From NCBI GenBank assembly GCA_001817915.1, contig MHJJ01000006.1:1-53033 (forward strand): DNA of 53,033 nt, written 5' to 3'. A model generated the notes under the pieces. That model had not been told where the DNA came from. It searched no databases and was given only the letters and a program-made list of their open reading frames with translations. Source of the DNA: Candidatus Harrisonbacteria bacterium RIFCSPLOWO2_01_FULL_44_18 (GTDB lineage Bacteria; Patescibacteriota; Minisyncoccia; UBA6257; WO2-44-18). Positions 6,261 through 13,044 of this stretch are shown piece by piece. Numbering within the stretch: position 1 is the stretch's first letter; the number at the start of each line of letters is the position of its first letter. Both the position numbers and the translations under genes were made by a program.

Positions 6261-6863
6261 ATGCGCTATAAATCGGTAAAACGCATAATTGATATTTTGG
6301 GTTCGGGTTTTGGACTTTTATTGACAGCTCCGTTATGGCCCATTATTGCCTTGGCAATCAAATTAGACAGCCGCGGGCCGATGCTGGTAAAACTTGACCG
6401 AGTCAGCGATGGCCGGATTATAAAAGTTTATAAATTCCGTTCAATGATTGATAAGGCCCATAATTATAAACCGATTCTCAACCACCTTAATGAACGGCGC
6501 GATGGTCCGTTTTTCAAAATCAAAAATGATCCGCGCGTTACCAGAGTCGGGAAAATTCTGCGCCGTTTTCGCTTGGATGAAATACCTCAATTTATAAATG
6601 TGTTAAAAGACGACCTGGCTTTAGTCGGCCCAAGACCGCATGAACCGGAAGAAGTAATCCATTACCCGGGCGAACATAAACATCTTCTTTTGGCAAAAGC
6701 CGGGGCCACCGGACTTTCGCAAGTTAACGGCGCCTCAGCCTTGCCGTTTTTAAAAGAATTGGAATTTGACAGCCATTATGTAAAAAATCAGTCATTGCGG
6801 CTGGATGCCAAAATAATCGCCAAAACCGTTTCTATAATCTTTTTTGACCCAACCGCGGTTTAA
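6261..6863 (+). CDS. Polyprenyl-phosphate sugar-1-phosphate transferase (PglC/WcaJ type)
   Basis: Initiates glycan assembly by moving a sugar phosphate from a nucleotide sugar to a polyprenyl phosphate at the membrane. One N-terminal hydrophobic helix (IIDILGSGFGLLLTAPLWPI) is followed by the family's VYKFRSM, the catalytic Asp-Glu pair in RLDEIPQFINVLKDDLALVG and then PRP. About 200 aa is the size of the monotopic family. The ATG at 6261 (MRYKSVKRIID) is preferred to the track start, because the -10 lies between them. No Shine-Dalgarno. Paired with the divergent glycosyltransferase. Confidence 0.88.
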   Translation: MRYKSVKRIIDILGSGFGLLLTAPLWPIIALAIKLDSRGPMLVKLDRVSDGRIIKVYKFRSMIDKAHNYKPILNHLNERRDGPFFKIKNDPRVTRVGKILRRFRLDEIPQFINVLKDDLALVGPRPHEPEEVIHYPGEHKHLLLAKAGATGLSQVNGASALPFLKELEFDSHYVKNQSLRLDAKIIAKTVSIIFFDPTAV

Positions 6864-6877
6864 ATTCAGAAATATGC

Positions 6878-6883
6878 TAAAAT
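6878..6883 (+). promoter_or_regulatory. Extended -10 of the pilin-like gene
   Basis: TGC followed by TAAAAT (extended -10) lies 7 nt before the ATG at 6891, with no room for a Shine-Dalgarno. It suggests a leaderless mRNA. Confidence 0.4.
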
Positions 6884-6890
6884 AATAAAG

Positions 6891-7718
6891 ATGCGTAAAA
6901 ATTCCGGCTTATCGTTGATTGAGCTTTTAATTTATGTGGGCGTATTTTCCGTTGTCGCGGGACTTCTTTCAAGTATGCTGATTATCGTCACGCGGGTGCA
7001 AAATCAACAAACTGCCGCGGCGGAAGTCGGCAGTCAATTGAATTTTGTATTGCAAGTCATCCAAAGAATAATTAGACAATCAAGCGTCATTATAGTTAAC
7101 AACGATGGCAATCCGAACAATGACGCGCCCCCATTAGGTTCGTCTTACCCAAATCTGGTATTGAGAATGTCGGATCCAACTACGGATCCAACGAAAATTT
7201 ATTTATTAAATAATAAAATTTATCTCCAAACCGGCAACGGCGCCCCTACTCCGTTAACAACGGACAGAATTTTGGCGGATAGTCTTCAGTTTACCAAATA
7301 CGCCAATTATCCCGGCCACGATACGGTTTCAATTGATATCACTTTGAGTTTTAACACCCAAAATCCCCAGCTCGCTCTTTCGCGGACGCTCCGCTCGGCA
7401 ATCAGCAGGGTTTCGGCCGCAACCTTTGATTCCTCTTTAGTGCCGGGCGCGGGAAACGCATATGACGTTGGACAATCCACCGCTCGCTGGCGGAATGGCA
7501 ATTTCTCCGGAAGTGTTGATGTCGCCGAAGATTTAACCGTAGGCGCGGCTAATGGCTCCAGCGGGTATTTACAATTTAGAAGATTCGGCTCTGGAGCGCC
7601 GACTGATACTTGCACAGATACCGAACGAGGCCGCTTATATATCGATACCCTGAATAATCGCCTTTATCTTTGCAACGGCGACGCGCGCGGATGGGATTAT
7701 ATTCCGCTTGTAAACTAG
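6891..7718 (+). CDS. Type IV pilin-like protein with prepilin signal
   Basis: A short basic leader (MRKNSG) precedes LSLIELLIYVGVFSVVAGLL, the class III prepilin signal: cleavage after Gly, Glu at position +5, then the hydrophobic assembly helix. The remaining 230 residues are secreted and beta-rich with a cysteine pair near the end (DTCTDTERG, LYLCNGD). The C-terminal GSSGYLQF, RLYIDTLNNRLYLCNG segment resembles phage-tail or adhesin-like repeats. It could be a minor pilin or pseudopilin. No assembly ATPase or peptidase gene is in this window. Confidence 0.8.
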   Translation: MRKNSGLSLIELLIYVGVFSVVAGLLSSMLIIVTRVQNQQTAAAEVGSQLNFVLQVIQRIIRQSSVIIVNNDGNPNNDAPPLGSSYPNLVLRMSDPTTDPTKIYLLNNKIYLQTGNGAPTPLTTDRILADSLQFTKYANYPGHDTVSIDITLSFNTQNPQLALSRTLRSAISRVSAATFDSSLVPGAGNAYDVGQSTARWRNGNFSGSVDVAEDLTVGAANGSSGYLQFRRFGSGAPTDTCTDTERGRLYIDTLNNRLYLCNGDARGWDYIPLVN

Positions 7719-7774
7719 AACCCATCTCAAAAATACCTCCAGCCCGATGTACTTTTGAAATAAATTCTAATAAT

Positions 7775-7802
7775 TTGACCCTTTTCGTCAATCTGATAAT
7801 CT
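7775..7802 (+). promoter_or_regulatory. Putative promoter of the 111-aa gene
   Basis: TTGACC, a 16-nt spacer and TAATCT, ending 35 nt before the ATG at 7838. Confidence 0.45.
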
Positions 7803-7837
7803 CAAGATAATTTACTGTTCTTTGAACAAGGTGGCAA

Positions 7838-8173
7838 ATGGCAGAGCCGGCAAGACCATTGATACCATGGGATTCGGAAGACGCAAACCATCCGAAACTT
7901 ATCTGGAGAAATAAGATTGATAAAAGATTCCTTATTGAAGTGCGTCGCGCCGGAAATTATTCCGCCAAACTTTTTATTTTTGACCACCAAAAGAACGATC
8001 GGCCAATTGCTTGCTGGAGAGTTAGTTTGGCTTACGGAGCTATGTTTGGACCTGAGGTCGCGGATGTCAACGAATGGCAAGAAAAAGTAGTAAATTTCAT
8101 CGATAAGGCTTACCTTAAGCGGAAAAAAAACGGAAAAATCGGTAACAATCTTCCCCGCTTCACGCTGGCATAA
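7838..8173 (+). CDS. Hypothetical protein (111 aa)
   Basis: Not recognised. It is soluble and mixed alpha/beta, with two tryptophan-containing segments (LIPWDSED, IACWRVSLAYG) and a basic C-terminal part. AAGGTGG lies at Shine-Dalgarno distance from the ATG. The TAA sits in the loop of a terminator, so transcription and translation end together. It has its own promoter-like sequence and no operon partner. This is the accessory-unit pattern seen elsewhere in the window. Confidence 0.6.
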   Translation: MAEPARPLIPWDSEDANHPKLIWRNKIDKRFLIEVRRAGNYSAKLFIFDHQKNDRPIACWRVSLAYGAMFGPEVADVNEWQEKVVNFIDKAYLKRKKNGKIGNNLPRFTLA

Positions 8174-8191
8174 ATGCCAGCTTTTTCTTTT
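8164..8191 (+). terminator. Intrinsic terminator containing the stop codon
   Basis: GCTGGCAT and ATGCCAGC form the stem and TTTTTCTTTT follows. The TAA of the 111-aa gene is at the hairpin tip. Confidence 0.85.
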
Positions 8192-8241
8192 CCTCACGCC
8201 CCATGGCACTTCTATTACTTACTGACCAAGTCGCAGGAGTT

Positions 8242-8550
8242 TCATCTTAAGCCGGATTGTTTTCTTCGTTCTTCAATAATGCGCTCTTGCTCTAATTTTC
8301 TTCTTTCAACATCTTTATCAATTTCTTCCAATATTTTTGTTGCTCCTTCTTTGTGATTTGAGCAGTAAAATGATCCTTCGATAAACCATCCTTCTCTGTA
8401 AAATTGAAAATTAGTACCCCTGTCCATACACTTATCACATTGCCTGGATTCATCTTCTGACAACTGCGCTCTTTCAATTTGATAGCCCCTCTCACGAAGC
8501 TTTTCTTCCAAACTTTTCTCAATTTTTAGTTCTTTTTCCATATTTCTCAT
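8242..8550 (-). CDS. Hypothetical protein with a Cys/His metal-binding pattern (102 aa)
   Basis: Not recognised. The middle contains CDKC and, about 20 residues later, FYCSNH, a C-x2-C...C-x2-H set that could bind zinc. Both ends are highly charged helices, including an ERRKLEQERIIEERRKQ coiled-coil-like tail. GAGGAAG lies upstream of the ATG; a second in-frame ATG three codons later is also possible. It lies just downstream of the second SecA-type tail. Function unknown. Confidence 0.55.
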   Translation of the reverse strand: MRNMEKELKIEKSLEEKLRERGYQIERAQLSEDESRQCDKCMDRGTNFQFYREGWFIEGSFYCSNHKEGATKILEEIDKDVERRKLEQERIIEERRKQSGLR

Positions 8551-8625
8551 AATATCACTTCCTCATGACCCATGACACCTTTTACATTTCTTCCCGCTGC
8601 CGTCCGCCTTCTCCGCCAGCTGGCG

Positions 8626-11211
8626 TTATGGACCATGACAACGCTTATACTTGATCGAATGCCCATTTTCATCCTTCGCTCCGCAAGGACAAGGATCATT
8701 GCGCCCCACTTTTTCAATGTTTAATGTTGAATGTGCCATGTTAAATGTATTATTAACCGCGGTATTTTTCATATGGTCCGTACTATTTTCCTTGGCGCTC
8801 GGCACATTTAACTTTTCTTTATTTTCACCAACCCATTGGTCAAAGTCATGTAAAAGTTGCTGGAACAATAGGTGCCCTTCCCTTCGATACTCCACCAGCG
8901 GGTCATGCTGGCCATACGCTCGCAATCTTACTGATTCGGCTAGCGCTTCCATATTTTCCAAATGCGACATCCACAAAAAATCCAGCATTTGTAAAACTCG
9001 CGGCGCTACTCCATGGGATAGCGCTATCTTATGAGATAGTACCGTTCCTCCGTTTTCCTGTTTACTGTTTACTAATACCTTGTTACCTTCCAAAATTTCT
9101 TGCCGTTTTTTATAAATTGTCTGCCGCTGTTTGTTTAAAACATCGTCGTAATCAAGCAAGTGCTTACGGGCGTCAAAATTAAAGCCCTCCACCTTACTTT
9201 GAGCTTGCCCTATTGCTCGCGAAAGCATTCCGGAACGGATCGGCATATCCTCGGGAACATTCAAAGTTTCCATTAATTTTTTAATCCGTCCGCCGCCAAA
9301 AATTCGCATCAAATCGTCTTCTAAAGACAAAAAGAATTGCGAAGAGCCGGGATCGCCTTGGCGGCCGGCTCGGCCGCGAAGCTGATTGTCAATTCGTCGC
9401 GCTTCATGACGTTCAGTGCCAATCACATGCAAGCCTCCAAGGTCTTTCACTTTCTGCGCTTCTAAGATATCGGGTGGATTTCCTCCTAAAATTATGTCCA
9501 CGCCGCGGCCAGCCATATTAGTCGCGACCGTAACTGCTCCGGGTTTTCCGGTTTGAGCAATTATCGCACCTTCGCGTTCGTGATTCTTCGCGTTCAATAC
9601 TTCATGTCTTATACCCGCTTCTTTAAAAAACCGCGAAAGCACTTCGTTCTTTTCAATCGAAACCGTGCCCACCAAAACCGGCTGGCCTTTTTTCTGCTTT
9701 TCTTTAATGTCGTCAACTATCGCCCGATACTTTGCCTCAATGGTTTTATAAATCAAATCCGGATTGTCAGCCCTAATCATCAGCTGGTTAGTCGGAATGC
9801 TCGCTACTTCTAATCCATAAACTTTATCAAATTCTTCAGCGGAAGTTTGAGCAGTCCCCGTCATGCCAGCCAGCTTTTTATACAAACGGAAATAATTCTG
9901 AATAGAAATTTGCGCGTAGGTGCGCGACTCATTTTGAACCGCGACTCCTTCTTTTGCTTCAATCGCTTGGTGCAACCCCCCAGAATAACGCCGCCCCAGC
10001 ATCAATCGCCCCGTGAATTGATCGACAATGATAATTTCATTATTCTTTACAACATAATCGCGGTCTTTTAAAAATAGGGCTTTGGCGCGGAGACATTCCT
10101 GCAAATAATGAGTCAGGCGCAAATTCTCCGGAGCATATAAGTTTTTTATATTCAAAACTTTCTCAACTTTATCAATGCCCTCTTGAGTAATATCCACGGA
10201 TCGCAATTTTTCATCAACTAAATAGTCCGCCTCCTTTTCAAGTCGGTCTGCCACGCGCGCGAAAGTTTTATAAAATTGACTTGACTCGGCATCGGGCGCG
10301 GAAATAATCAGCGGCGTCCGAGCTTCATCAATTAAAATGCTGTCTACTTCATCAATCACAGAAAAACTGCGCGCTGATTCACGCTGATTAGTACGCGGAT
10401 TTACGCGGCATTGAACTTGATCCTCTAAGCGATAAACCAAATTATCACGCAGATAGTCAAAGCCGAATTCGTGATTTGTGCCGTAAGTAACATCAGCTTG
10501 ATATGCCTCGCGCCGACTGATTGGCCGCAGATATTCTTCTTGAACTAAATAACTGCCGGTTATGTCCCGTTCTTTATCCAAAAGTGCCGATTCTTCATGT
10601 CCGTCATTGCGAGGAGCCCCGTCACTGCGGGGCGACACGGCAATCCTGTGTGATTGCTTCGCTTCGCTCGCAATGACATTGCCGCGGAAATGCGGATCAT
10701 AAATCAACGCCCCCTCATGAACTAAACACGCCACACCTAGACCGAGCGCGTGATAAATCTGCCCCATCCAAACAGTATCGCGTTTAGCCAAGTATTCGTT
10801 GACTGTTATGATATGAACTCCTTTGCCAGCAAGCGCGTTCAGGTAGGCTGGCGCGGTGGCGGCAAGAGTTTTTCCTTCGCCGGTTCTCATTTCCGCGATC
10901 TTTCCTTGATGAAGCGCGATGCCGCCCATCAACTGAACATCAAAATGCCGCTGGCCCAAAGTGCGTTTAGCCACTTCCCTGACCAATGCAAAAGCCCGTG
11001 GCAGGAGTTGGTCCAAAATAATCTTTTGATGATTATCGTCGGTGGCAAGCTGGGCTTCTTTTTTAAGCAAACCGCTTTCCTGCAAAATCTGTTCTTCGTT
11101 TAATAACTTAACATCATGCTCCAGGGCATTGATTTGCTCAATAATTCTCCGCGATTCTCGATCGAATTTTCCGCCAAAGGCGGAAAATAATTTAAAAAAC
11201 CACTTGAACAT
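8626..11211 (-). CDS. secA: Preprotein translocase ATPase SecA
   Basis: ATP-driven motor of the Sec export pathway. Visible: Walker A (MRTGEGKTLAA), DEVDSILIDEARTPLI of NBD1, MAGRGVDIILGGNP and RIDNQLRGRAGRQGDPGSSQF of NBD2, and a C-terminal zinc tail starting NDPCPCG. The ATG at 11211 (MFKWFFKLFS) is chosen over the upstream GTG. Two repeat-derived insertions are in frame: GNVIASEAKQSHRIAVSPRS and following residues near NBD1, and CRVNPRTNQRES shortly before DEVD. The zinc tail is longer than normal and a second canonical tail follows in frame after the stop (see findings). Confidence 0.95.
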   Translation of the reverse strand: MFKWFFKLFSAFGGKFDRESRRIIEQINALEHDVKLLNEEQILQESGLLKKEAQLATDDNHQKIILDQLLPRAFALVREVAKRTLGQRHFDVQLMGGIALHQGKIAEMRTGEGKTLAATAPAYLNALAGKGVHIITVNEYLAKRDTVWMGQIYHALGLGVACLVHEGALIYDPHFRGNVIASEAKQSHRIAVSPRSDGAPRNDGHEESALLDKERDITGSYLVQEEYLRPISRREAYQADVTYGTNHEFGFDYLRDNLVYRLEDQVQCRVNPRTNQRESARSFSVIDEVDSILIDEARTPLIISAPDAESSQFYKTFARVADRLEKEADYLVDEKLRSVDITQEGIDKVEKVLNIKNLYAPENLRLTHYLQECLRAKALFLKDRDYVVKNNEIIIVDQFTGRLMLGRRYSGGLHQAIEAKEGVAVQNESRTYAQISIQNYFRLYKKLAGMTGTAQTSAEEFDKVYGLEVASIPTNQLMIRADNPDLIYKTIEAKYRAIVDDIKEKQKKGQPVLVGTVSIEKNEVLSRFFKEAGIRHEVLNAKNHEREGAIIAQTGKPGAVTVATNMAGRGVDIILGGNPPDILEAQKVKDLGGLHVIGTERHEARRIDNQLRGRAGRQGDPGSSQFFLSLEDDLMRIFGGGRIKKLMETLNVPEDMPIRSGMLSRAIGQAQSKVEGFNFDARKHLLDYDDVLNKQRQTIYKKRQEILEGNKVLVNSKQENGGTVLSHKIALSHGVAPRVLQMLDFLWMSHLENMEALAESVRLRAYGQHDPLVEYRREGHLLFQQLLHDFDQWVGENKEKLNVPSAKENSTDHMKNTAVNNTFNMAHSTLNIEKVGRNDPCPCGAKDENGHSIKYKRCHGP
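10369..10413 (-). repeat. In-frame repeat insertion in secA (upstream of DEVD)
   Basis: The stretch encodes about CRVNPRTNQRESARSF, absent from ordinary SecA between the LED segment and VIDEVD. The DNA contains ACGCGGATTTACGCGG, related to the ACGCGGACTTACGCGG repeats in murB (13269-13311) and between rpsK and rpsM (35633-35716). Confidence 0.55.
10603..10677. repeat. In-frame palindromic repeat in secA (75 nt)
   Basis: Begins GTCATTGCGAG and ends CTCGCAATGAC, a terminal inverted repeat with internal GC-rich palindromes. Length is 25 codons, so the frame is kept. It encodes VIASEAKQSHRIAVSPRS and following residues. Sequences of this kind occur dispersed in many bacterial genomes; here it sits within an essential gene. 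Confidence 0.75.
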
Positions 11212-11213
11212 GC

Positions 11214-11272
11214 CAAATTTGTATAAATTTTCTAGCTCAATTTGTAGCGACGAAAATTTATCTACAAATTTG
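11214..11272. repeat. Inverted repeat in the secA leader
   Basis: CAAATTTGTATAAATTTTC and GAAAATTTATCTACAAATTTG form a long imperfect stem (2-nt difference) directly before the secA start. In RNA it would be a strong hairpin just 5' of the ATG, so it may affect secA expression. The 11212-11509 stretch otherwise holds only a promoter on the + strand. Confidence 0.55.
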
Positions 11273-11415
11273 AGCACCCCGTACGTTTTACGAGACTGGC
11301 TTCACATTAACACAATCAAAGCCGGAGGCGTCTTGTTAGCAGAAACATCTCACTAAGAAAAACTTTTAAGAAAACGGTGCGGGGTTGATATGATTATACC
11401 CCCGAGTATGCGCAC

Positions 11416-11443
11416 TTGACAAATCTTATGGGTATGCTATACT
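11416..11443 (+). promoter_or_regulatory. Strong promoter of the GC-rich gene
   Basis: TTGACA, a 16-nt spacer and TATACT preceded by TATGC. The predicted transcript has a leader of about 60 nt. Confidence 0.65.
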
Positions 11444-11509
11444 GGTAGAATACTTGGGTCATGTGACTCGAGTGGAATCAGCTCTTTGGCAAAGTTTTTT
11501 GGAGGCGCT

Positions 11510-12058
11510 ATGATCACCGTGACGCCGACCAGAGTCAAGTCTGGCGAACACTTCGACTTCGGAGCGCGCCAGCTGACCACGGAACAAGCCATGGAATCGC
11601 TCGTGAAATACGAGCTCGGCTACGGTGGCAGGATCACCGAGGCTTCGCCAACCCGTATCGTGGTTCAAACCCGCGTCTTGGGACACTGTCTGGACACCAC
11701 GATCTTCGAGGGCTCAGAGGAAGAGATGCGCCCCCTGCGCGCGGCGACTTACTACTTTCTCCGAGCTTGCGGGGAACAGATGACAGACCTCGTCTTCGAG
11801 CAGGCATTCACCGATCTATCCAGGAAGGATGGGACGGCATTGCAGGCAATTGTCGCCTGGGCCGGCCCTTTGATCATCGGCCGACACCGAGTTCGAGTCG
11901 CCATGATGCTCGCCATCGGAATCACCTCCGAGGAAGACATCAAGGCGGCGCTCGCAATCCCGGATGGCGACTTCGTAGCCACGTTGGAGCTTCACTCCGC
12001 GAATCCCAACATGCCCCTCCGAGACATCATCCACCAGACAATGCCCAGCGCCGCCTAA
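11510..12058 (+). CDS. Hypothetical protein (182 aa), GC-rich and foreign-looking
   Basis: Not recognised. The protein (MITVTPTRVKSGEHFDFG...) is soluble and mixed alpha/beta, with two cysteines and no membrane segment. The ATG at 11510 follows GGAGG at good spacing; the track start is eight codons upstream. Its DNA is clearly richer in G and C, with C/G at most third positions, unlike the AT-leaning neighbours. It has its own promoter and a perfect terminator. Recent horizontal transfer as a complete unit is the likely explanation. Function unknown. Confidence 0.7.
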   Translation: MITVTPTRVKSGEHFDFGARQLTTEQAMESLVKYELGYGGRITEASPTRIVVQTRVLGHCLDTTIFEGSEEEMRPLRAATYYFLRACGEQMTDLVFEQAFTDLSRKDGTALQAIVAWAGPLIIGRHRVRVAMMLAIGITSEEDIKAALAIPDGDFVATLELHSANPNMPLRDIIHQTMPSAA

Positions 12059-12065
12059 AGCGACC

Positions 12066-12101
12066 GAGGCCCGTACACTGTGTACGGGCCTCATTTATTT
12101 T
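12066..12101 (+). terminator. Intrinsic terminator of the GC-rich gene
   Basis: GAGGCCCGTACA and TGTACGGGCCTC form a perfect 12-bp stem with a 3-nt loop, followed by ATTTATTTT. Confidence 0.9.
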
Positions 12102-12143
12102 CCTCTCAACTTCCTTAATTCTTTCTGTCCTCCAGAATCTTGC

Positions 12144-12604
12144 CAGGTAGTAGAAACTCGACCTTAATTTTTCAACCTTTTTGAATAAAAGTATTCTTTG
12201 AGCATTCGCTTTAATAATCTTGCGCCCTGATTAGTTTTTAAATAACGCTCTCTTCTTACAGCGTCATCTCCATTAAGAAATGCTTCACAATAAACGATAC
12301 GCCAAGGTTTATGAGACTTGGTTGAAAAATTTAAACCGCGATTATGTTCTTGCAACCTGGTTTTCAAATTCTTTGTAAGACCCACGTACAAGCTACTATT
12401 TTTGAGACTTTCTAAAACATAAACGTAGTGAAACATAATCGCGCAGTCGAGTTTTCACTAACCTGGCATACTAGGTAGTGAAAACTCGATTGCTCCGCCT
12501 TCGGTGGAGAAGGCTATCTGGCAAGGCGTTGTTTCCGAGGCAAACAAAGTTAAATAAACAAGTCGTAATTATTACTAATTAAAATCGAGTTTCTACTACC
12601 TGGC
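12144..12604. mobile_element. Inverted-repeat-bounded GIY-YIG unit (461 nt)
   Basis: A perfect 20-nt inverted repeat bounds the unit: GCCAGGTAGTAGAAACTCGA at 12144-12163 and its complement at 12585-12604, with weaker similarity continuing inward. Between them lie a GIY-YIG nuclease gene and an internal hairpin at 12447-12489 whose arms (TCGAGTTTTCACTA, AGTGAAAACTCGA) are variants of the same repeat. It looks like a small mobile or repeat-propagating unit. Mobility is inferred; no target duplication was identified. Confidence 0.55.
12164..12436 (-). CDS. GIY-YIG nuclease domain protein (90 aa)
   Basis: The whole protein is one GIY-YIG domain: MFHYVYVLES (YVY in place of GIY), SSLYVGLTKNLKTRL (YVG for YIG, conserved Arg), AVRRERYLKTNQGARLL with the metal-ligand Glu. 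This is the small UPF0213/YhbQ-like class, predicted to cut DNA. Start is the ATG; no obvious Shine-Dalgarno. It lies inside inverted repeats, and such proteins are abundant in CPR genomes. Whether it acts on the flanking repeats is unknown. Confidence 0.85.
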   Translation of the reverse strand: MFHYVYVLESLKNSSLYVGLTKNLKTRLQEHNRGLNFSTKSHKPWRIVYCEAFLNGDDAVRRERYLKTNQGARLLKRMLKEYFYSKRLKN

Positions 12605-12611
12605 ATGCGGC

Positions 12612-12986
12612 CTATAGTTTTCCACGCAAATCTCGGATCTTCCTTTGTCCATTAGAATCCTGCGGTCTGATTTTAGACATATATTTTTTAATCTCTTGCT
12701 GAAGTTCTTTTTTTATCTCATCAATACAGCGGCGAACGTCCCAGTCCTCGTGCGCGGCGCGCAAAAGCTTTCCGGGCAAAACGATATTGCATTCAGCTCG
12801 ATAAACCAAACCTTTTCGGTGATGTCTGGTGGTACGGCCAATTTCCACGTCAATATCAACACCCCCTTTTGTTTCGAGGTCTTGTAAAAATTTTTTCAGC
12901 GACCCAATCTTATCGTAAATATAATTCACAATCGATTGCGGCAAATCAATTCCTGTGGCTTTAAATTTTATATCGTGGCTAAACAT
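12612..12986 (-). CDS. hpf: Ribosome hibernation promoting factor, short form
   Basis: HPF/RaiA-family protein that binds the 30S decoding region and silences ribosomes in stationary phase. Seen: DIKFKATGIDLPQSIVNYI, DVDIEIGRTT-like strand and the basic AECNIVLPGKLLRAAHEDWD segment, with a basic tail. At 124 aa it lacks the C-terminal dimerisation domain of the long form. The gene ends 8 nt from the GIY-YIG unit and starts inside a 30-nt tandem duplication that separates it from murB. Confidence 0.85.
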   Translation of the reverse strand: MFSHDIKFKATGIDLPQSIVNYIYDKIGSLKKFLQDLETKGGVDIDVEIGRTTRHHRKGLVYRAECNIVLPGKLLRAAHEDWDVRRCIDEIKKELQQEIKKYMSKIRPQDSNGQRKIRDLRGKL

Positions 12987-13044
12987 AGTTCGACAAGCTC
13001 ACTATAAATAAATTATAGTTCGACAAGCTCACTATAAATAAATT
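12985..13044. repeat. Tandem duplication of 30 nt
   Basis: Two adjacent identical copies (12985-13014, 13015-13044) beginning ATAGTTCGACAAGCTCACTA. The first overlaps the hpf start codon and the second the murB stop codon. The unit is itself palindromic (TAGT...ACTA). Confidence 0.85.

Noticed and set aside
7576-7791. 71-aa ORF antisense to the pilin-like gene end, with GGIFEMGS like the leader of the 270-aa gene
   Set aside because: It mostly overlaps a well-supported gene on the other strand. The similarity is explained by the shared promoter-leader repeat at 7719-7749.
11767-12150. Alternative ORFs in other frames of the GC-rich gene
   Set aside because: Long open frames in all phases are expected in GC-rich DNA. 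Only the 11510-12058 frame has a Shine-Dalgarno, promoter and terminator in agreement.
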